Shown here piece by piece: positions 1-12,099 of a stretch of DNA of 64,000 nucleotides. The position numbers were made by a program, and so were the translations under genes. Under the pieces are notes generated by a model. That model was not told the DNA's origin and ran no database searches. It worked only from the letters and a program-made list of their open reading frames with translations. The first letter of the stretch is position 1; the number at the start of each line of letters is the position of its first letter. This DNA is from Neonectria sp. B-13 (taxonomy: Eukaryota; Ascomycota; Sordariomycetes; Hypocreales; Nectriaceae). The stretch covers positions 1,364,420-1,428,419 of the forward strand of contig NOKP01000011.1 in assembly GCA_002682825.1 (NCBI GenBank). The letters are read 5' to 3'.

Positions 1-108
1 GCTTTACTCTGCTCTGCACTGCTCTGCACTGCCCTGGATTGATCCTGCTTCCCATTCTTGGGGATCTGCGACCGAGCAAACACCGCCGAAGCCCAATTCA
101 TCGCCATC

Positions 109-2253
109 ATGTCGACGGCCCAGTCCCTCCAGCCCGGTAAGCGCCCACCTGCCCCTTGATCTCGCTTTGATGTTATCTGCGACAACCCCCAAGAAACCTC
201 CCTTTCTCGACTTCCCGCCAGGATTGCCTCGACTCCTGCCCCAACCCGGCGCTTGCGACCTGCAAAGTGCAAAGGGTACTGGATGGGGAAGGGGAAGGGG
301 AGGCAGAAAGGGGTGCGTGCCAAGTTGGCAGACAACTCACCAGAGCATTGCTGTCGATCCACTTAGCTGGCGGCCCTGTTGTGTCATGTAGAGGAGATTG
401 TCTGTTTCATCCTGGCCCATATGTCGTCGTCATTGCATGCATGCGCCCGTTCTCTCTGCGTTTGCTTGGTCGCCAGCTGATGGTTTCCTTGGAAGCAGGC
501 CACGCCGCCGATTCTGGCCAGTCCCCGAACGGCCTCACCCTCAACTTATCTTCCAACAATCCCTTTCGCAATCGTGCTCCCTCACCCGCCAACCTCGATT
601 CTCCCTTTTTCAACAAGCCCGCATCTCCATTTGACGACCCTCCTGCACGTCCGTTATCGCGAAACCCTTTCATCGACCAGGCGCCGCCGCAGCCCTTAAG
701 GTCACCTGGTGTCATGTCAACCCAGTCAGACTCGAAATCACTTTCCGCCGAGGAGATCTTTGTACGTTTTGCGAATGCTGCTGCTACCCTCTGACGGTGA
801 ACTTATCACCGGTTGACAACCCCGCCCTCCCCTGCCACCGTGTCACCCGACATGGTGGCATGAATCAAGGCGACGAAACGCTAATTAGGGTGCTTATCAG
901 GACTCCTTGAGACTTGACGATACCGCCGGTAACGACCGATCAAAGCCAGCGCCTGCTCCCCGCCGCCCTATGGATCGTCCACCTCCACGACGGGGCGATG
1001 GCGCCCAGCCGCCATCTGACGGCCGCCACCGTCCAACACCCTCCCAGGAGGACTCCATCAGAGCTCGAAGGGCGCAGGGCCCCGGTGGTGCTCGGCCAGC
1101 ACCCAACTCCCCTCACCGAAAACCCTCGCGACGCCCACGACGGAACTCGGAATCGTCCGTCCTGGACTTTGACGCGCAACCTCTCACCGATGAGGAGAAG
1201 AGGATGATTGAAGCCAAGCGACGGGAGCGGGATCGACAGCGTCGCGGTGGCGGTGGTGATGGTAAGGAGAGGACCAAGTCCGGCCGTCCTAGTCGGCGAA
1301 TGGATATCATCGACCAGCTTGATGCGACAAGCATCTACGGAACTGGAGGTACGATTGCACAACCCCACTGTCGTTGACTCCCCCTTCGATGTATTAACAT
1401 GAAACAAGTCTTCCATCACGATGGTCCCTTTGATGCCTTGAACCCCCATCGGAACCGCGGAAGCAGCCGCCGGGCGCCTATGCAGGCCTTCCCCAAGGAT
1501 TCCCTCAACAACTCTCTGGGTGGAGCAGGACCACTGAACAACCAACCCGATCATGCGGCCTTCATGGGAAATGCTACCGACGAGGCTTTCCGCGACTACT
1601 CCAGAGGCGGGAAGTCGGGCCCAGGGTACTATCCCCCACCCCGCACTGACCCGCCCATCTTCGATCCTATCGCCCGTGGCAGCATCGTTCACGGTGATGA
1701 AACCCAAGGCTTGGGGACATCGACTTTCTTGGAGGGTACACCCGCCGCGAGGAGCGCCATCGTCCGCCACCAGGTGGAACAGGCACAGGATAACATGGAG
1801 GGTGGCCTTCAGCGCAAGAAGTCGCTGGCACAACGCATTCGGCATATCAACAAGGGCCCTCGTGACTACAATGCAACCCGGTCAAACGGTGAGGGTGGCT
1901 ACTCCAGGATCTCGCCCGAGGGGATGGCATCTGCCACAAGCAACGTCTCCGACAACAACCCGTTCTTCTCCGAGTTTAGCAAGGGCGAAGAATCCATCAA
2001 CGTAAAGGGGCGGGATGGCAGGAGGTCACCTCCCAACCCGCCTGGAGGAACTAGACGTCCCTCGGGAGCCCGGCGTCCCTCGGCAGGACTTGTTCTGGAG
2101 CGACGAGCAACGACAGAAGGCACCTCAAACCCGGATGACGTCTCCGCGCCAAAGCCGACTGGTCTCTTGGGCCGGATGAAGAGCTTGAAGGGTGGACGAA
2201 GACCTCGACCAGATGGGAACAATGCGCCCCCTGCGCCTGGGACCGCCGTTTAG
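109..2253 (+). CDS. pal1: Pal1-family cell morphology protein
   Basis: Proposed exons are 109-136, 499-761, 901-1348 and 1409-2253, giving 527 aa; every junction keeps frame. The family hallmark FHHDGPFDALNPHRN starts near residue 246, directly after the last splice junction, and only appears intact when that intron is removed. NPF tripeptides occur near residues 30, 65 and 427. The rest is Pro/Ser/Arg-rich and probably disordered, with SAEEIFDSLRLDD before the basic middle part. Known of the family: fission-yeast Pal1 supports cylindrical cell shape, and budding-yeast Pal1 joins endocytic coats; NPF motifs bind EH-domain endocytic proteins. The start is chosen because exon 1 (nine codons and one base) splices in phase to exon 2. 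Intron 1 is long (362 bp) for this genome, so the N-terminus is the least certain part. Confidence 0.9.
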
Positions 2254-3052
2254 TGGAAATTGAGCGCCTGGCGGCCACTAGAGACAGGGCGAGTGTCGTT
2301 GATGGAGATGGAGGACACCCAGCCCGGGAATGGGAGCACATGGCATCCTATTCCAATTGAGCGAAACCAGGAGAATACAACGCCAATGGAGGCGGAGAGA
2401 AACGCAGTACGCTCCTCACTACAAGACTAGGACTTTTTCCTTTGTGAAGCCCCCAAGGTCCACGGCAAGGACTTGGGGCATGCGGGATGGGAAGGGGATG
2501 TGAGCCCTCAGCGAGAAGGCCCGACAGGGTCAGACAACGAGACGAGAGATCTATGGATAGATCGGATTTTGGGCGGGGGCACTGGTTATGCGAAACAAGA
2601 CAAACTGCCGGCCCTTTGATTTGGAGACAAGACTACTGATTCCCAAGACGGAGCCCGAACCTGGAGGACAACGGAGATGGTGGAATGCCGGAGGACTGGG
2701 AGAGTGTCATGAAGACCTTTTGTATCTGTTTAAATCGAGACTCGTCTGATTGGTACCGCACCAATACAATACTTAGCCCAAGAAACCGCGTAGCCTGCGA
2801 CATGACACTTGAAGCTCACCAAGTTCAAAGCAGTCAGTGAGTGTCAAATGTGGATGGAGGAGGAATGTAATTGGTCACGTCAAGTTTGAGCGGCAATGCA
2901 GCGTCATCAAAGCGAACTCAGATGGTTTGGATTGAATGCATGAGCTTATGCCTGGGAAGTTGAACTGGATGCCTTACCTCACATGGCTACAAGGTGGCGG
3001 CGCAACAAGTCTCACAACACCAACACAGTTTCGTTCACAGTGCATCCCCAGC
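2254..3052. other. Intergenic: pal1 3' region and upstream of the next gene
   Basis: About 800 bp without a convincing ORF. It should hold the pal1 3' UTR and the promoter of the following + strand gene. No recognisable element was seen. Confidence 0.6.
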
Positions 3053-3622
3053 ATGGAGACGCCAGCACCGGCGCCCGCGTCTCAGCCCAGTTCTCATTTC
3101 CCGCTTGAGCCGCTATCGGCATCTGTCCTGGCCGACAGGGAAGCCAAGCGCCGTGACGCGACCACTGCACTTGGCGCGTGCAGAACGGGGTGCTCCGACC
3201 TGGACGACTACGTGCTGCTGGGCGGGTTTGAGCGCGGGAGCGTGGTAGGGTTGAGCGCGGAGGATGAGGAGATGGGCGTCAAGGTACGTTTCTCTCGCGC
3301 CTCCCCGGAGAAGCAATCCTTTGCTGATGGCATCGTGTAGTTGGGCCTGCAGACGCTCGCGCACTCGCTCTGCGCCGAGGGGAGCATGGTGCGAGGGCTG
3401 GTCGTCACGCCCAAGCCGGCCAGCGCGATCCTCGGCGGGCTGAGAGACGCGTTGAGGGCGGAACTCAAGGCGGGCGGCGCGGCCGAGCCGGAGGTTGCAG
3501 CGAAGACCAGGGCGGGCTTGGAGCGGGTGATGCTGTCGTGTGTCTTTGACCTGGACGGGCTGTGGGAGGTGTTGGCGGATCTGGACCGGCCGGCTGATGG
3601 CGGGACGGAGGAGGAGGAGGAG

Positions 3623-3656
<34 letters not shown>

Positions 3657-4459
3657 ATAGGAGGCAGAGCGAGGGAGAGAAGGAGGAAGACGGCCCGAGA
3701 GAAGAGTACAGCAAGGTGGTGGTGGACGAGATTGGCGACAGTCAAGATGAGGACTCGGACGACTATGATCAACCTCAACTTCAGCCACAGCCACAGCCCA
3801 AGNNNNNNNNNNNNNNNNNNNNNNNNNNNNNNNNNNNNNNNNNNNNNNNNNNNNNNNNNNNNNNNNNNNNNNNNNNNNNNNNNNNNNNNNNNNNNNNNNN
3901 NNACATCATCGTCGTCACCCACTTCTCGTCCCTGCTCACCAGCCTCTTCATCCACCGCGAGAAATCCGCCGCCCACTCGACGCTGCAGCTCCTGGGCGCC
4001 CACCTGCGCGACCTCACGCGCAACCTGAGCACCAGCCCGCTCGTGCTGCTGCTAAACTCGACATCATCCTCGTCCCCAGCGCCCTCCTCAGGGCCGCCAG
4101 ACGCCCAGAAGAAGGCGCCCCTGGATCCCACGCTGCGCTCCATCTTCAACCCGCCTCCGCCGCCGGGCTACGCCGCGCACGCCCGCCGCAGCAAGCCCAG
4201 CTTCGGCCTCGTCTTCGCCCAGCTGCTGGACCTGCACCTGCTCTGCACGCGGCTGCCGCGCGCCCGGAACGATGCCGAGGCGGCGTTCAATGCGGATGGA
4301 GGCGTGAGGACGGCGGCCGTCGTGGAGGTGCTGCTGGACGAGATGGGCCTGTGGCAGGGTTGCAAGGGTGCGCGCCGCCATCGTGAGCAGAGGTGGACGG
4401 CCGTGGATGTCGAGGGCGCGAGGGTCAAGGAGGCGTTTGGGGAGAAGGAAAGGAGGTGA
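3053..4459 (+). CDS. RecA/Rad51-fold-like protein with degenerate Walker A (interrupted by assembly gap)
   Basis: Exons 3053-3283 and 3341-4459, in frame; about 449 aa if the 100-N gap is taken at face value. The ATG at 3053 (METPAPAPA) is preferred over 2936, which gives an unlikely extension. The segment CSDLDDYVLLGGFERGSVVG (residues about 47-67) resembles the entry to a RecA/Rad51 core, but the Walker A position reads SAEDEEMGVKLGLQ, not GxxxxGK[S/T]. After the gap, IIVVTHFSSLLTSL looks like the strand after Walker B, and the C-terminal third is compatible with a Rad51-paralogue core. A long Glu tract (from 3608) and a Gln-Pro tract lie just before the Ns. Function in recombination is inferred from fold only. 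The true length and frame across the gap are unknown. Confidence 0.65.
3608..3656 (+). repeat. GAG/GAA microsatellite coding for polyglutamate
   Basis: Uninterrupted run of GAG/GAA codons inside the Rad51-like CDS, giving about 16 Glu, followed by more acidic sequence up to the gap. Confidence 0.9.
3803..3902. other. Assembly gap (100 Ns)
   Basis: Exactly 100 Ns, the usual placeholder for a gap of unknown size. It sits inside a coding exon just after GAG-rich (polyGlu) and CAGCCA-type (Gln-Pro) microsatellites, which probably broke the assembly. Confidence 0.98.
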
Positions 4460-5159
4460 GGCTTCCAGGAGGGTTTGGAGGACGGAGAGGATAGGTTGAG
4501 AGGCGAGCATCATCGGGTCGTCACTCATGTAAGGAACATCATCCTAAGCCTACGTACGCACTCGCACATGAATCAACAAGAACCCGAACAAGGAATATCA
4601 ACCGCTCAGATATGGTTTGCGAATGGATTTGCGCGCAAGTATCAACACAACCGCATTATTCACGACGCTCCATCACAATGCCCTCGCTCCGCATGCCAAC
4701 CAACAACGCTTATTCTTCCAGAGTACAAGCTCGCCTCATACCTCTCCGTCTCTGTCTCTCTCCGTCCCCTAAGCAACATCTCTTAAACCAAATTCCCTCT
4801 TGGCAGCCCCTGGACCCCTCTTCCTGTTTTCTTTCTCACCGTCTTGCATGCCGCGCATCCCGACGAGCTTCCTCGAGGCTGAAGCGCAGAGCCAATGTTG
4901 TCACAAGAAAACCACACTCCAATTTCCCCCGGGCACACGGGCGCCGGATGACTATCCCCGTGTCCGCCCTGATGCACCCAAAACGATATGCACTGGGATA
5001 GACAAATAACGGTGCAAATAAACAAATACTCGCTCGAGAATCCTCGCTCCCGATGACGATTCGCTGCCAGTGGCACCGGAGTGCCGCCAAGTGATACAAG
5101 AAGAAAGTCTTTCCTGGAAGAGGCTCTGGTCTAAGATGGGCTCCAAACCCTCACTAACG
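4460..5159. other. Intergenic between convergent genes
   Basis: About 700 bp between the 3' end of the Rad51-like gene and the 3' end of the RhoGEF gene. It should contain both 3' UTRs. No ORF or structural element can be supported. Confidence 0.6.
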
Positions 5160-8100
5160 CTATCGCGGGCCTGGCTGTGCGGCTGGTAGGCCGAGCAATT
5201 CCGACTTTCTGTTGGACTTCCAAAAGTCAATGGCCTCGACCACGTCTTCGCCCTTCTCATCCTCGTGCGCAAATATGATCTGTTGACTGTTAGTACGGGC
5301 CGCAAGAAGAAGACAAGGGCTAGGCTATGGAGACTCACCTCGTGTGTACTACTGTGGAGCATCCTAATGTTCTTCCGAGGTACTATGTGAACTGCGCCGT
5401 TCTCCATGTTGCGTAGCTCGATGAAGTTCGGCTCAAACGCAAGAATCCAGGGGTAGCTGAGGGCGAAGCTTTGCGGAGTGCCTTCCCAGTCGATCCGCCA
5501 CTCTGGCCGAGCCCGCCAGCCGTTGCGGTTAACAAAGAAGGAAAATTCCGAGTAGTTGAGCAAGAACTCTCCGTTGAGTCGTTCGATGTGGATCGGTCTG
5601 ACACCTTCCTTGCGAGCCACAAAGTCGAGCGACGTATCGGCCTGGTCGAGGAGCGACTGCGTCTCAAGCGTCTCGAGAGACACAACCTCGAATCCTCTAG
5701 CACAGGCGACGCACAGCTTCGACTTCAGGAAGTGGACCGAAGATGATTCCGTGGGGATGTAGAACTCCTTGAACGGCTTGAGCTCATCGTGACCGCCAGA
5801 TATGAATTTTCCGAGGCCCTTCTGCTTCTTTGCCTTAGTCATTGCGTCATTGGGCTCGAATACCTTAATCGTCGTAGACAGCGCTGACGACTTAACGCAG
5901 CACACCAGGTGACGACCGAGGCAAATACCCGTCTTGAAGAAACTGCAGTGATTCTGAATCTTTTTCGGCCTCTTGGACTGAGCTGGTTCGTCAGGGTTGA
6001 GCGCCGAGACTGGATAAGACTGGAGTGTCTTATTGGAGAGCACCAGCAGAAGCTGGTACTCCTCCAGAATATCAATCTGCGTAACGGAGGCCGTTTCCAG
6101 CACTCTTCGGGGCATCTGGCCTGTGTTCTTGCGATCAGACACATACACACCGTTGTCCGTACCATATAGAAGCTTGCGACCACCATCTATCAATAATAAT
6201 TAGAACTTGGTTTTGGTTAAAAGAACGTGAGATGCTTACCGAACGGCGTCACGCAGTTGACTTGGTTAGTGCCGGCAAAGAAGTTGCTGGAGATGACAGA
6301 AGTATTGAAAAAGTCTGCACGCGCGCGGAGGCGTTGCTGGGCATTGTCGATGTATTCGAGCCACTTCTTGCGGGCCGCCTGGTTCGATGCAAAAAGCATC
6401 AATTCATATCCGGCCTTACCCAAATGGCGGAATGTGATGGGCCAGCCGCTGTCCTTTCCGGCCCCCACTGTGTTGGTCCGAATTGACGGGATCAAGCTCG
6501 ACGACGAGCGCTTCACCGAACCGGCCTGAGGAATGACTTCCTCCATCTCTCGGATGGCCAAAAGTTCGAGAGGAATTGGTCGTCGATATGCCTTGATCTC
6601 CTCGTTCTTGCCGGTTTGCTTGATTCGGACGAGAAGGACTGCATGATCAAAGAGGAAGGCCGTGATTTCAGCGGGATCCGTTGGCGACTTCTTGAACTGA
6701 CTCTTGAAGACCAGTTCACGTCCCTCCTCCGTGAGCTTCAAATCAACTCTCTCATTGGGTCTGAACCGGAGTTGCTCGTGAAGCCTCCTCAGATTGAACC
6801 GATTCTCGGCCTTTCCGGACTCCGCGTTAACTCTTCCAAGAAGGTCTCGAATCACAACCAGTACCTTGGGGATATCCTCCTTGTCGGGGTTGCCATCCTC
6901 GGTGTACTTCAAGACGTTCTCCAACAGCAGAGGGTATCGGGCGAGACGGGTGGTCGGCTTAGTGAGATAACCGTTGAGCTCCAGCTTTCTCGACTCCTTT
7001 CGTCGCTCAATTTCATCGACAAACTTGGCAAAGTACGGGTTGATGGACCTCTCGTTTTCAAACTCGAATTTTCCCTCGAGCTGCCTGGAACCGTACCAAA
7101 TGAAGGGCTCAAGCTGGGGAGCAAACTCGCAGAAAATGTCACCGACGTTGTGGACAATTGGCTCCTTCTGTTGCCGAGCAGTTAAGCTAGCAGCAAAACG
7201 GGAACTGACAGTATGGATGCTGGGGTGATCGATGATGTTGCTGAAGATGCCCTTGACGACCTTGTCCCGGCGTTGGACCGGAATTGGAGAAGCCTTCGAC
7301 CGTAGAGGCAAGATCCAGAAATCGCGGAGGTACTCCAAATCCTTGACGAAATCGCGCTCGGTGTAGAAGATCTCGGAGATGACCTCTTGCCTCTTCTTCT
7401 CCCGTTCGTCGACCTTATCGGCAATCTCCTTAGGGACCGAGTTGATCCAGAGCTTCTGCTCATCCGTTTGGTCGACCTCATCGTCGTTGATGTTGGCAGA
7501 GTCCTCCTTCCGCAGGCCTGGGTTGATCTTCAGGTTTAGCCTAGAAACCTGCTCCAGTCGTCGAGGACAGGCAATGGAGTAACAGAGTTGATCCCTAGTG
7601 CAAGTTGGCGAGTAACACTCGGAGAGCAGTACGAAGACACCGTTGACTGCGGGCTCCAGCTCAGGCTCGTCCATCAGCGTCTCCCTAAACTGATACATTT
7701 CTGACTGCGAGTCTCGTAATCGGTGTTCATACGTGACATCGTGGAAGTACTTTTGTGCATCCAGGGCTCGGCCGAGAAGCAGGGCCAAGTTTCGATCTGT
7801 CGTTCTGATGATGTAGGAAAGGACGTCCACGGCCTCGGAGCCGCTGAAGGCATTCTTGTACGTGAGTTCGTTCTTAGTCCGGTCACCAACTATGATTTTC
7901 CGGCGGAAGCACTCCCCAACACGCGATAGCAGGGCTGGGTATACGAGTGGCGGTCGAATCTTGGACGCGGTCGTTGGGCGGTCGCTTTCGACAGACTTGC
8001 TCCTGGAAGGCCGGTGAACAAGAGTGCCAGCATCAGACTCGGAGGGAGTAATGGTTGGCGCTATGGTAGAGGCCATCGACATTGTTCTCATGTGATCGCT

Positions 8101-9051
8101 GCCTCCATTTGAAGATGCCATACTGGGGGTTCGTGTCTGAGTCCCCGGAACGTTGGGGATGCCGCTGATCGAGTTCGAGTAGCCGTTTGTGGCTGGCACC
8201 TCTGATGGCGCTCTTCGATTTGGGATGACTCGCCCGCTCATAGTCTGGTGAGCATCTTGGTTCTGAGGAGGGTAGGACCCGGTCATGGACATGGCCCGAT
8301 CCTCGTGTCGTTCCGGAACAACCCTCCCCTGAGCCGTTGTCCTCGCTGAATTCTGATGGGCATAGGGAGCCTGTCGGAACTGGTTCGCGGGGGCCTGCTG
8401 ATAGTTGTTTGGAGGTTGGTTGTACATCTGAGGTCGAGGGCCGGAGGCAAGAGATTGGGATCGATAGGGATCGTTGTTCATCGCAGGGGCAGGGCCTGGC
8501 GCTGGACCGCCCTGATAAAACCGCTGGGTTGGAGTCCTCGCGCTGGCCGCTTGCGATGGTGGGCCGCGATGATCCACACGTGGAGGTGCTGGCCCTCCTT
8601 GGCCGGGATACGGACGCCTCTGCTGCTGGGGCGGCGGCTGCTGATGATGCTGGTACTGCTGCTGTTGCTGCTGCATGTAATGCGGGGCCATCTGCTGGCC
8701 TCCCGATGCCGAGCGCTGTTGGGGATAGTAGCCGTTGCCCGAGCTAGAATCGATCGTTCGAGTCCTTCCGGAGTCGCGGTCTGGATATTGGCCAGGGGGG
8801 GGCCGCGGTGGTGGCTGCCGCGGCATGCCGGAGGATGTTGACGACATTGTCTGGGTTCGGACTTGATCTCTCGTGGGCGGGGGGATAGAGGAGGAGGTCA
8901 TGGTCTGAGATCTGCCAGGTGGAGGGGCGGCACCAAAGATGTTGGAGAAGGCGGCATCTCGCTGGTAATTGTTGTTGGGATCGCGATTGTCATAGCCCCG
9001 AGGCGGCCCTCGCTGGGGAGCTCCTCGAGCGTCGTAGCCGTAGTCGGCCAT
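5160..9051 (-). CDS. rom2: Rho1 guanine nucleotide exchange factor (Rom2/Rgf-type: DEP-DH-PH-CNH)
   Basis: Exons on the minus strand: 9051-6240, 6186-5339 and 5279-5160; 1259 aa with introns of 53 and 59 bp, frame kept. Residues 1-370 are disordered, Pro/Gln-rich, with a Gln run near 127-150. A DEP domain (SRVGECFRRKIIVGDRTKNE...) spans about 374-457. The DH (RhoGEF) domain begins near 555 (EVISEIFYTERDFVKDLEYL) and includes ELNGYLTKPTTRLARYPLLL; a PH domain follows to about 935, then a CNH domain to the C-terminus (GVYVSDR..., LGRHLVCCVK). In yeasts such proteins activate Rho1 at growth sites and drive cell-wall integrity signalling and glucan synthesis. Length and domain order match the family. 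The last exon (FAHEDEKGEDVVEAIDFW) was found by splicing and is not an independent ORF. Confidence 0.95.
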
Positions 9052-9722
9052 GATGGCGGATGCTGTGCCTGTGCATTGGCAAGAGGCTGATTAGAAGACT
9101 GAAGCACACGCGAGTGGGAGGACTGATAAGGAGGAGGGGGAGCAAACCGTTTGGGGGAGCCTCAAGAGAACGAAATGGCCGACGACCGGATCAACAGCCG
9201 ACGTCGACGGATGCGCCGCCGTCAGTCGACGCCAACACGGCCCCTTGGCTGGGATCCAGGCGACGGAAATGCGCAGGTTCCTGTAGTTTGCCGGTGTCAC
9301 GGAGCCGTCACAGAGCAGCGCTCGTTGGGAGAGGTGATTCAGGGAGAGGTCGAAGACGACGGAGAGGACGGGGTTTATTGCCTAAGCGGATGGCGGCTCG
9401 CAAGAATAAGGTCGATCAGCTCGACGGATATCGAAGAAAGGCCAGCCGAAAGGGACGTGGCAGCGCTCAAGCGTCGGGCCAGGGCTCGTCGGGCAGGCCA
9501 GGACAGCTAGGTAGCAACGACAAGCAATGGGCGGTCGCGGGCTGGACGTTTGGTGGCCCTGTTGATGAATCCGAGGGGGTTGCAGGTTCACGATCCGCGG
9601 AGGAGCAGGACCAGCACACAGCACACAGCACGCAGCACAAATGCACAGAGCAGAGCACAGGTCCACCACGTCTAACGTCCACGTCCACACGTCGACGGGG
9701 TCCAAAGGAGTCGGTGCTTGCA

Positions 9723-9746
9723 GGCTTGCGGGCTTGCGGGCTTGCG
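9723..9746. repeat. 8-bp tandem repeat, GGCTTGCG x3
   Basis: Three perfect copies of GGCTTGCG, preceded by a partial copy. Confidence 0.9.
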
Positions 9747-10556
9747 GTCGGTCGGGTGTCAGTGTGGTAGTGGAGAGAGCCAGGTAGGAGAGCCAGGAAG
9801 GTTAGTTGGTTAGCCAGGTCTCAGCAGTGCAAGACGGGGGCCTGGCAGTGGACAGGCCAGTGGACGAGCCAGCGCCAGGTCCACCAAATCCACCTGTGGA
9901 AGTGCGGCACCTCTGGGCGACTGGTTGACTGGCGGACGCAGGTGGGTTTGAGATACGGTACGTACGTCCTTCGCAGGCTGGCCGGGCCCCTCGGGGGGCG
10001 GGCGGCGCGATGGGTCGTTTTAGGGGGATGGATAGAGCTGGGGTAGCACCGAGGACTGCTCTTGGGCCTCTTTGAGCCCTAGCAAACCTGGCAAACTCGC
10101 TGGGGGATCCTTTGTCTGCTCTGACAACGGGAGGTAGCCAAGGGACTTCGTGCTTCCTTACTCCGTATGAAGTAAGGTAGATAGGTACTGTATTCTCCCT
10201 CCCGTGAGGAGCGAAGAATGTTGCTAATAAGGGGGATCATGCGCTAGCGGCCATTGTTTCGTGAATGCCATTCGCCTCGCTCTCGCTCTTGGAAAACACT
10301 TTGGGTTCTGCCGGTTCAAGCGACTTGATTAAAGGGCTCTGCACGAAACCAACCGACCCAAAGTGCGTTGAACTTTGTAGCAAGCGCACAAACCACGAAC
10401 ACACCACAGCACACTGCAGACTGCTGCTCACGCATCAAAGACGCCGATGGCCGAGACCTTGACGCCAGGTACCGCGGACCCCCGGCTCAAACCCGTCCGA
10501 ACCACATCGCCACTTCTGGCCGGAGCCTTGGCATCAGAGCCACCCACTAAAGGGAG

Positions 10557-10624
10557 CCAATCAGCATCGCCTTCCCGTGACCAAATCACGTGACCTACCA
10601 AGCGCATCCTGAGCTTCTGATTGG
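10557..10624. promoter_or_regulatory. Paired CCAAT boxes in opposite orientation
   Basis: CCAAT at 10557-10561 (+) and ATTGG at 10620-10624 (CCAAT on the minus strand) flank the TCACGTGA box. CCAAT is the site of the fungal Hap/CBC complex. The spacing fits a core promoter region for vma3. Confidence 0.4.
10586..10593. promoter_or_regulatory. TCACGTGA palindromic E-box
   Basis: Perfect 8-bp palindrome about 176 bp upstream of the vma3 ATG. CACGTG cores are bound by fungal bHLH factors; which one, if any, acts here is not known. Confidence 0.45.
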
Positions 10625-10768
10625 CCAGCGTGTCTCCAGCTCAGCATTGTCCAGCTCTCACTTCCAAGCAGCCTGTCCCGGCTACATCATCTCCAAAGCT
10701 CCAACGTCAACCACCGAGTCCACGTCGTCTCGTCCCTTCCAGCTCTGCCAGGCGGTCACTCCTTCACC

Positions 10769-11538
10769 ATGGCCGACTCATCAGAGATTGCCCCCAAATT
10801 CGCGCCCTTCATCGGGATGGTAAGTTTACTTTAGATGACGCGCAAGGGAGACGCGGTGCTAATGCGACTGTTGGCAGGCCGGCATTTGTGCTGCCATGGT
10901 CTTCGGATGTACGGTTCCTCCACCCCAACGCCTCGCGCTATCGCAGATTGAATACTGAACAATTGGAATAGGCATTGGCGCTGCGTACGGAACTGCCAAG
11001 TCCGGCATCGGCATCGCCGGTGTTGGTACCTTCCGGCCCGACCTCATCATGAAGGTACCGCGACCCCGACTCAATATCCTGCGAACCATATTTTCTGACA
11101 TCCTACCTAGTGCCTGATTCCCGTCGTCATGTCTGGTATCATCGCCGTGTACTCACTCGTCATCTCCGTCTTGATCGCCGAGGATCTGGCCCCTCCCTCG
11201 CAACAAAGCTACAGCCTGTTTACGTACGTTTTGCAGATTGGAATAGGTGGACATGGCACTGATTTGGGATAGGGCATTCTTGCATCTCGGATGTGGTATC
11301 GCTGTGGGTATGACTGGTCTTGCCGCCGGCTACTGCATCGGCATCGTGGGCGACACTGGTGTCCGCGCGTACATGGAACAGTCCAGGATTTTCGTTGGAA
11401 TGGTCCTGATCCTCATTTTCGGCGAGGTGTTGGGTCTCTACGGGTACGTGGAGTCAGCCAGAAATGAAAGCGAACGTATACTGACGCCTCAGCAGCCTCA
11501 TTGTTGCCCTGATTCTCAACACCAAGAGCAAGGGTTAA
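10769..11538 (+). CDS. vma3: V-type proton ATPase 16 kDa proteolipid subunit c
   Basis: Six exons: 10769-10819, 10878-10908, 10972-11054, 11111-11223, 11273-11443 and 11496-11538; all junctions keep frame, giving 163 aa. It has four transmembrane helices: [18 protein letters not shown] with [57 protein letters not shown], and a last helix with [17 protein letters not shown]. The Glu at about residue 144 in helix 4 is the proton-carrying carboxylate of subunit c. The protein forms the c-ring of the V0 sector in vacuolar and endosomal membranes. It ends LNTKSKG, a normal C-terminus. Five introns in under 800 bp is dense compared with its neighbours. ORFs that read through the introns are artefacts. 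Confidence 0.97.
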
Positions 11539-12099
11539 GCCGGTGTCAGCAAGAGGTACTCTACAATGCCCCTCTCAGGGCTTTCTCGACGTACACTCAG
11601 GATGATCAGAGCCGCCGTCGGGCTGCAGAGCCGTGTCTTAATAGCTGCATCGGGCATGGCGTTATGGAAACGTGTAATTTTAACGTGACAGGTAGAGGGC
11701 TGAAGGAGAAATTGACGGTATTTTGTTTCAGAGCAGAGAAAGTGTCTACTTCACTCTACGATGCAGCATATCTACAGAGCACGGTTCTCGAAGAAGATGA
11801 TGTTGAAATCTTTTTTCGAGGGAAGAGCTAAATAATATCCAGTTTCCAGCTTCCATCAACTAACCCCCGAAACCCTAGTGAGTAGAACGAGTGAAGACGA
11901 AGGGAAGAGTTTGTGACGACCCCTTTGGCGTCACCATGCAAATGGAACAATCATGAGCAGAACCAATATGCGGGCAAAACGACAAAACCCCAAAACAAAT
12001 CTAGAGCATCAACGCCGAGAAAATGCGGCAATGTCGTCCAGATGCAACCATGAAATGTCCAACCCGACACAGCAGCAGCGTCCCAGCGCGGCAAGAACC

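Larger units (their letters stand above)
9052..10768. other. Divergent promoter region, rom2 (-) / vma3 (+)
   Basis: About 1.7 kb between two divergent starts. Pyrimidine-rich leader for the minus gene lies near 9052-9400, and CCAAT and TCACGTGA motifs lie near 10557-10624 ahead of vma3. ORFs here are low-complexity shadows. A GGCTTGCG tandem repeat lies at 9723-9746. Confidence 0.6.

Noticed and set aside
9060..9770. 236-codon + strand ORF antisense to the rom2 leader
   Set aside because: Arg/Gly-rich frame of pyrimidine-rich DNA with no domain pattern; sits in a divergent promoter region.
11247..11831. 194-codon ORF extending beyond vma3
   Set aside because: Read-through of the last vma3 intron and 3' UTR; the spliced subunit c ends at 11538.
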